Shown: positions 6,142 to 9,655 of the stretch, one piece after another | How positions within the stretch are numbered: the first letter of the stretch is position 1 | How the letters are laid out: each line of letters starts with the position of its first letter | Assembly: GCA_002342985.1 (NCBI GenBank) | Contig: DDRC01000024.1 | Coordinates: 1-9,655, forward strand | DNA from: Flavobacteriales bacterium UBA2426 | Lineage (GTDB): Bacteria; Bacteroidota; Bacteroidia; Flavobacteriales_F; PHOS-HE28 | Direction: 5' to 3' | DNA: 9,655 nt | Position numbers and translations under genes: made by a program | The notes under the pieces: model-generated | The model's database searches: none | What the model was told of the DNA's origin: nothing | What the model saw: only the letters and a program-made list of their open reading frames with translations

Positions 6142-8550
6142 GCGGATGAGGGTCACATGGCCGGTGCGCTCGTGGCGCTTGCCCAGCGTGTCCTTGATCC
6201 AGAGCCTCCACACGTAAAGGTCATTGGGGGCATCGCTGCCATCCCAGCCGATCTCCGGCGAGGTGCTGGTGAAGATGCTGCGCCCCCACCGGTCGAATAC
6301 GGACAGCGTGAACTCCCGGGGCTGCGTCACGCTGGTGATGGCAAAGAAGGCGTCGTTGAACCCGTCGTTGTTGGGCGTGAAGGCGTTGGGCACCCAGAGG
6401 AGGAAGGGGTCCTCGATGCACACGGTGCCACTGGCCTCATCGATGCAGCCATGGGCGTTGAGCGCATGCAGGCGGATCGGGTAGCACGCCACGGAATCGA
6501 GCCGGAAGGCGGGGGAGCGCTCGGTGCTCACGGCCCAGCCATCGCCGAGGGTCCAGCGCAGCGAATCAGCGCCGACCGTGCCGTCGATCAACCGGATATC
6601 GGGTTGCTCGATGGTGGTCACCGGGGGCGAAACGGTGAAGGCAGCGGTGGGGGCGGGCCAAGCCTCGATCGGGAATGGCAGCGACCATGTGGCCGGGCAT
6701 AGGCCGGCATAGCCGTTGGAGGTGGCGCTGAGCGTGACCGTGTGCGCCCCTGCCGCGAAGCAGTGCTCGGCCGATGCACCGGTGGCGGTGCCGCCGTCAC
6801 CGAAGCTCCACGTGTAGATGGCGTCCTGCTGCGGCTCGGCCGTGAAGCGCACGCAGAGCGGCGCACAGCCCTCCGCGGCATCGGCGGCGAAGACCGGCGC
6901 GAACGATTCGCCCTGCGCGACCGTGACGGTGGCGGTGTCGCTTCCGCAGGCGTCAGCGACCACCACGGTGTAGGTGCCGGGCTGGTCGGCCAGTGCCGAT
7001 GCCGTGGTCGCCCCGGTTGACCAGCTGTATGCAGCCCCGCCGCTCGCCTCCAGGCTGAAGGGCTGTCCCGGGCAGGCCGTGGCAGGTCCTTCCGCCTCGG
7101 CCACTGGCGGCGGCAGCACGGTGATGGTGATGCTGGCCTCGGACGCGCCGCAGGCACTGGTCACTGTAACCGAATAGAGGCCCGATTCCTGCGCAATGAC
7201 CGTTGCTCCGGTGGCGCCGTTGCTCCACTGATAGCCCGTTCCCCCTGATGCGGTGAGCAGTACGGATTGGCCTGCGCAGAAGGTGGTGGGGCCATCCGCA
7301 GTGATGCCAGAGGCCGGATCCCCCTGCACCATGAGGGTGAAGCCGGTGCATACCGTATCGCCGCAGGCGCTGACCGCGCAGAAGGAGAGCTCCACCTCGC
7401 CGGACTCCTCCGGCCCCGGCGCATAAGCGGCCCCGGCGGCAGACACGTTCGACCACGTTCCGGCCCCACCGGTCCAGAAGGTGCCAATGGCCGATCCCGT
7501 CACCTCGCCGATCATCGTGGCCATCCCGTCGCAGGCTACGGACGGGGGCGCCGAAACGATGGCCGGCACTGGGGCGGGATCCACGGGGATCTGCACCTGG
7601 TCGCAGAGCGTATCGCCGCAAATGCTCACCGCGCAGAAGCTGAGGATGGCGCCGTTGGCCTCAGTGATGTCAAGGGTGTAGGCGGTGGCGCTGCCGGTGG
7701 GATCGGAGTAGGTGCCTGCACCACCGGTCCAGAAGACGGAAGCGATGTTGCCCGATGCGGCGCCCACCAGCGGCACCGTGGCCCCGCAGGGCACCGGCAC
7801 AGGGTCGCTCAGGATCTCCGCTGTCATTGGCACGATGGGCGCCTGGCATCCCTGGTTCATGTAGCTCAGCTGCGGTGCCCCTGGCCAGGTGGCCGCCACG
7901 GTGCTGCCATCGTTCTGCGACCAGTTCCCTCCATAGGTCCCGAGCTGGTTCACCAGGAAGGCCTCGTTGTAGGTGACCGAATCGCTGCACACGGGTGATC
8001 CGGATACCTGGAGGATGAAGGTGCGGAAGCTGTTCGTTCCCGTAGGATTCGGGGTGATGGCGTTGCTGTTGTTCGTGTTCTTGAAGTGCCCGAAGGTGTT
8101 CCCCGGGGCCTGGAAGATCACATACAGGGTGTCGCTCAGGCCCGCGAACGAATTGCCGGTGATGCACATGGCGGTGCTGGTGATGCCCAGCACCCGGCGG
8201 CCCGGAGGGATGACCCCGTTCGGCGGCTCCAGCAGCCAGCCGCAATTGGTGATGGTGGCATTGAGCTGGGCTGTGAGGTTGGCGGTGGTGGCGTTCTGCA
8301 CCCAGCCCAGGAATGCGTTCTGGGTGGCCCAATCCGCTGCCAGGCTGCTCAGGGCGATGGGCGACGGCCCGGTGATGAACCGGAACATCTCGTTCTCTCC
8401 CTCCTGGGCCCCGGGGCAGTTGTTGTTGCAGGCGTCCACCAGCACGCTCTCGATCTCGAGGCACTTGGTGGGCGCCTGGCCGAACGCGCCCTGCGCGCCG
8501 ATGAGGGACAGGGCTGGTATCGACAGGCGCAGGAGTGCGGAGCGGAACAT
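6139..8550 (-). CDS. Large secreted repeat protein with PKD domain and T9SS type B sorting domain
   Basis: The 803-residue protein is predicted to be exposed on or released from the surface, probably as an adhesin or matrix protein. Residues 1-25 are a signal peptide. Residues about 28-243 form an N-terminal domain seen in many Flavobacteriales secreted proteins (IESVLVDACNNNCPGAQEGENEMFRF, split here as residues 33-58, then SDTLYVIFQAPGNTFGHF at 139-156). Two 85-residue repeats (244-328, 329-413) share FWTGGAGT and SFCAVSxCGDTxC; two 68-residue repeats (414-481, 482-549) share C(A/P)GQ, ASGG, W(S)xGAT and ACG. A PKD-type domain (about 552-630) has YTWSFGDGG (579-587). Residues about 715-803 are the gliding-motility-associated C-terminal (type B) domain: WVPNAFTPNNDGFND (719-733), VFDRWGRSIF (751-760), GWDGS, then GHVTLIR at the end. 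Type B domains usually need PorP/SprF-type partners, none of which is in the window. No enzyme motif was found. Confidence 0.9.
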   Translation of the reverse strand: MFRSALLRLSIPALSLIGAQGAFGQAPTKCLEIESVLVDACNNNCPGAQEGENEMFRFITGPSPIALSSLAADWATQNAFLGWVQNATTANLTAQLNATITNCGWLLEPPNGVIPPGRRVLGITSTAMCITGNSFAGLSDTLYVIFQAPGNTFGHFKNTNNSNAITPNPTGTNSFRTFILQVSGSPVCSDSVTYNEAFLVNQLGTYGGNWSQNDGSTVAATWPGAPQLSYMNQGCQAPIVPMTAEILSDPVPVPCGATVPLVGAASGNIASVFWTGGAGTYSDPTGSATAYTLDITEANGAILSFCAVSICGDTLCDQVQIPVDPAPVPAIVSAPPSVACDGMATMIGEVTGSAIGTFWTGGAGTWSNVSAAGAAYAPGPEESGEVELSFCAVSACGDTVCTGFTLMVQGDPASGITADGPTTFCAGQSVLLTASGGTGYQWSNGATGATVIAQESGLYSVTVTSACGASEASITITVLPPPVAEAEGPATACPGQPFSLEASGGAAYSWSTGATTASALADQPGTYTVVVADACGSDTATVTVAQGESFAPVFAADAAEGCAPLCVRFTAEPQQDAIYTWSFGDGGTATGASAEHCFAAGAHTVTLSATSNGYAGLCPATWSLPFPIEAWPAPTAAFTVSPPVTTIEQPDIRLIDGTVGADSLRWTLGDGWAVSTERSPAFRLDSVACYPIRLHALNAHGCIDEASGTVCIEDPFLLWVPNAFTPNNDGFNDAFFAITSVTQPREFTLSVFDRWGRSIFTSTSPEIGWDGSDAPNDLYVWRLWIKDTLGKRHERTGHVTLIR
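6904..7311 (-). repeat. Two tandem 68-codon repeats within the type B protein
   Basis: Residues 414-481 (7108-7311) and 482-549 (6904-7107) align without gaps: C425/C493, ASGG at 434/502, GAT at 445/513, and ACG at 466/534 (spacing 68 each). They are Ig-like surface repeats of the kind common in T9SS cargo. Confidence 0.75.
7312..7821 (-). repeat. Two tandem 85-codon repeats within the type B protein
   Basis: Residues 244-328 (7567-7821) and 329-413 (7312-7566) align without gaps: FWTGGAGT at 273/358 and SFCAVS at 304/389. At the DNA level a 15-bp segment (ccaccggtccagaag) is identical at 7721-7735 and 7466-7480, 255 bp apart. That fits internal duplication, recent enough for local nucleotide identity to remain. 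Confidence 0.8.
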
Positions 8551-8567
8551 CTGCCGTTGGCGGGCCG

Positions 8568-8575
8568 CAAAGGTC
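8568..8575 (-). promoter_or_regulatory. -7-like element for the type B protein gene
   Basis: The minus strand reads GACCTTTG (followed by C), one mismatch from TAnnTTTG, ending 17 nt before the start codon at 8550. It lies in the 82-bp gap after the nuclease gene. No -33 TTTG and no U-tract terminator are seen there. Confidence 0.45.
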
Positions 8576-8632
8576 GGTGGCGGGGGCGCACCGGATGGTC
8601 ACGGACTGTTAAGGATTCCCTCATTACGCCCC

Positions 8633-9499
8633 TCAGCCCATCAGGGCCCCGCCCTGCGGTGCACCGGAGCAGAGCGATTCGGCTTCCTCCAGCACGGCCT
8701 TGATCCGCGGGCCCCGAACCAGCGCCTCGGAGAGGTGCGATGGGGATTCCAGCACCTCGCGTGCCAGCACCAGCCCATTGGCCAGCATCCGTTCCTTCTC
8801 CGCATGCGTGATGCTGCTGAGGCAGGTGAGGGGGTAGAGCCCGGAGCGGTCGATGCGGTCCTTCAGGCTCCCTTTGGCGGGATGGTCCCAGCCCACCATC
8901 CGCAGGCCCGCGCACTCCCCGTATTCGATGGCATCGGCGGTGAACCGCGTGTTGGTGACCAGCCAGCCGTGCGTGAATCGATGGCCGTTCCCCGGCATCC
9001 CCTTCCACTGCTCCAGCACATCGTCGAACCGCGCCTTGATGTACAAGGGCACCTTCACATCGCACACCCGGCCCGGGGTATTGTGGTACTTGCATTCCAC
9101 CAGATAGTGCTGGTCGGCTTTGTCGGCGACCACGTCCACCTCGTGCGTCACGCATCGGCCCTGCACAAGCACACCGACCTGCACGCGGTAACCATCCTGC
9201 TCCAGGATCCGCCCGATGAACCGTTCGAAGGGGAATCCCGATGGACCGAGATCGAGGATCGCCTGCTTCAGGCGGTAGCGCGCGGCCACCCGCTTGGATT
9301 TCTTCCGCAGCATCCCGAAGGCCATGCGGTAGATCCGGCGCGTGCTCATGCCCGGCTTCACCAGCGGGCCGATGTCCTCCGCGATGCGTGCGCTCACTTC
9401 GGCCGACGCACCCGATCGCTCGAGGGAGGCCTGAAGGCGTGCGCGATCGAATTCGGCGACCTCGCCGCTGGCCTTGGTGATGAGCACGGGGGCAGGCAT
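8633..9499 (-). CDS. ATP-cone domain fused to Mrr/REase-like nuclease
   Basis: The 288-residue cytoplasmic protein probably cleaves DNA under nucleotide control. Residues about 4-84 are an ATP-cone (VLITKASGEVAEFDRARLQA at 5-24, then a helical stretch to RVAARYRLKQAILDL), the ATP/dATP-binding module of NrdR and class I/III ribonucleotide reductases. Residues about 86-205 are a restriction-endonuclease-like core: FPFERFIGRILEQDGYRV (89-106), HEVDVVAD (119-126) and YLVECKYHN (132-140), giving the expected Glu92 or Glu100, Asp122, Glu135 and Lys137 of the D-(E/Q)xK site, plus a later Gln164/Trp165. Residues about 220-278 are a helical tail (LTCLSSITHAEKERMLANG at 224-242) that could be a helix-hairpin-helix-like DNA-binding unit. 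No methylase, specificity subunit or phage gene is adjacent. A promoter-like octamer ends 4 nt before the ATG. Domain calls are firm; a defence or repair role is inference. Confidence 0.85.
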   Translation of the reverse strand: MPAPVLITKASGEVAEFDRARLQASLERSGASAEVSARIAEDIGPLVKPGMSTRRIYRMAFGMLRKKSKRVAARYRLKQAILDLGPSGFPFERFIGRILEQDGYRVQVGVLVQGRCVTHEVDVVADKADQHYLVECKYHNTPGRVCDVKVPLYIKARFDDVLEQWKGMPGNGHRFTHGWLVTNTRFTADAIEYGECAGLRMVGWDHPAKGSLKDRIDRSGLYPLTCLSSITHAEKERMLANGLVLAREVLESPSHLSEALVRGPRIKAVLEEAESLCSGAPQGGALMG

Positions 9500-9503
9500 C
9501 CCG

Positions 9504-9511
9504 CAAGGTTA
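9504..9511 (-). promoter_or_regulatory. -7-like element 4 nt before the nuclease start codon
   Basis: The minus strand reads TAACCTTG-CGGG-ATG, the same octamer and the same 4-nt spacing as in front of apaG. Transcription from it would give a leaderless or nearly leaderless mRNA. No -33 TTTG is visible. Confidence 0.5.
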
Positions 9512-9655
9512 GTGCATGGCTTCGCAGGCCCGTGAGGGTCGGCACCGGATGAACGCACCATCCCGGGCTGACCGAAATCATGGATTGCAGCGTGACGGTT
9601 GAGTCACTTCGGGGTGCAACAATACACGCATTGCCATGTCAACCCGGCTCCCCAC
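9512..9655. other. Right-hand intergenic end, no gene supported
   Basis: No coding region, RNA gene, repeat or terminator could be supported here. An ATG at 9635 opens a plus-strand frame that runs to the window edge (7 codons), which could be the start of a divergent gene but is too short to judge. Confidence 0.4.

Noticed and set aside
7973..9535. 520-codon plus-strand open frame antisense to the type B and nuclease genes
   Set aside because: It crosses two well-supported minus-strand genes and their gap, and its translation has no recognisable domain. Long antisense frames are expected from G/C-ending codons in high-G+C DNA.
8349..9581. 410-codon minus-strand frame overlapping the nuclease gene
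   Set aside because: It is a different frame of the same strand; only the 288-codon frame has the ATP-cone and nuclease motifs.
9635..9655. Start of a divergent plus-strand gene (MSTRLP...)
   Set aside because: Only seven codons are visible and no convincing promoter precedes them.

Overview
The window looks like chromosome from a high-G+C member of the Bacteroidota, probably in or near Flavobacteriales. Base composition is roughly two-thirds G+C by eye. The lineage call rests on two adjacent genes whose proteins end in type IX secretion (T9SS) sorting domains, one type A and one type B, since T9SS is confined to the Bacteroidota/Chlorobi group. It is supported by the lack of clear Shine-Dalgarno sequences and by several TAnnTTTG-like (Bacteroidota sigma factor -7) elements just upstream of start codons. 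No tRNA, rRNA, CRISPR array, insertion sequence or phage gene is visible.

Layout, left to right. (1) Bases 2-940: the 3' two thirds of a Thermus-type isocitrate dehydrogenase, cut by the window edge, followed on the same strand by a DUF6671-type protein with four CxxC pairs (979-1857). (2) Bases 1861-4904, all on the minus strand and read right to left: apaG, a small predicted membrane or exported His/Cys-bearing protein, a SulP-family anion transporter, and a beta-carbonic anhydrase joined to the transporter by a 4-bp ATGA overlap. The transporter/anhydrase pair is the clearest functional unit: bicarbonate (or another anion) import coupled to CO2/bicarbonate interconversion. (3) Bases 5101-8550: two convergent secreted-protein genes, a beta-propeller protein with a type A sorting domain (+) and an 803-residue multidomain repeat protein with a type B (gliding-motility-type) sorting domain (-). 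Their stop codons abut with no base between them. (4) Bases 8633-9499 (-): a protein joining an ATP-cone to an Mrr/REase-like nuclease core, a plausible nucleotide-sensing nuclease. The last ~155 bases hold no gene that can be supported.

Most of the window is ordinary housekeeping or cell-surface content. The points most worth following are the ATP-cone/nuclease fusion, a possible NTP-pyrophosphatase-like fold in the DUF6671 protein, coenzyme-site residues of the isocitrate dehydrogenase that predict NAD rather than NADP, promoter-like octamers exactly 4 nt before two start codons (suggesting leaderless mRNAs), and two convergent gene pairs whose stop codons lie inside small palindromes with no room for a terminator.
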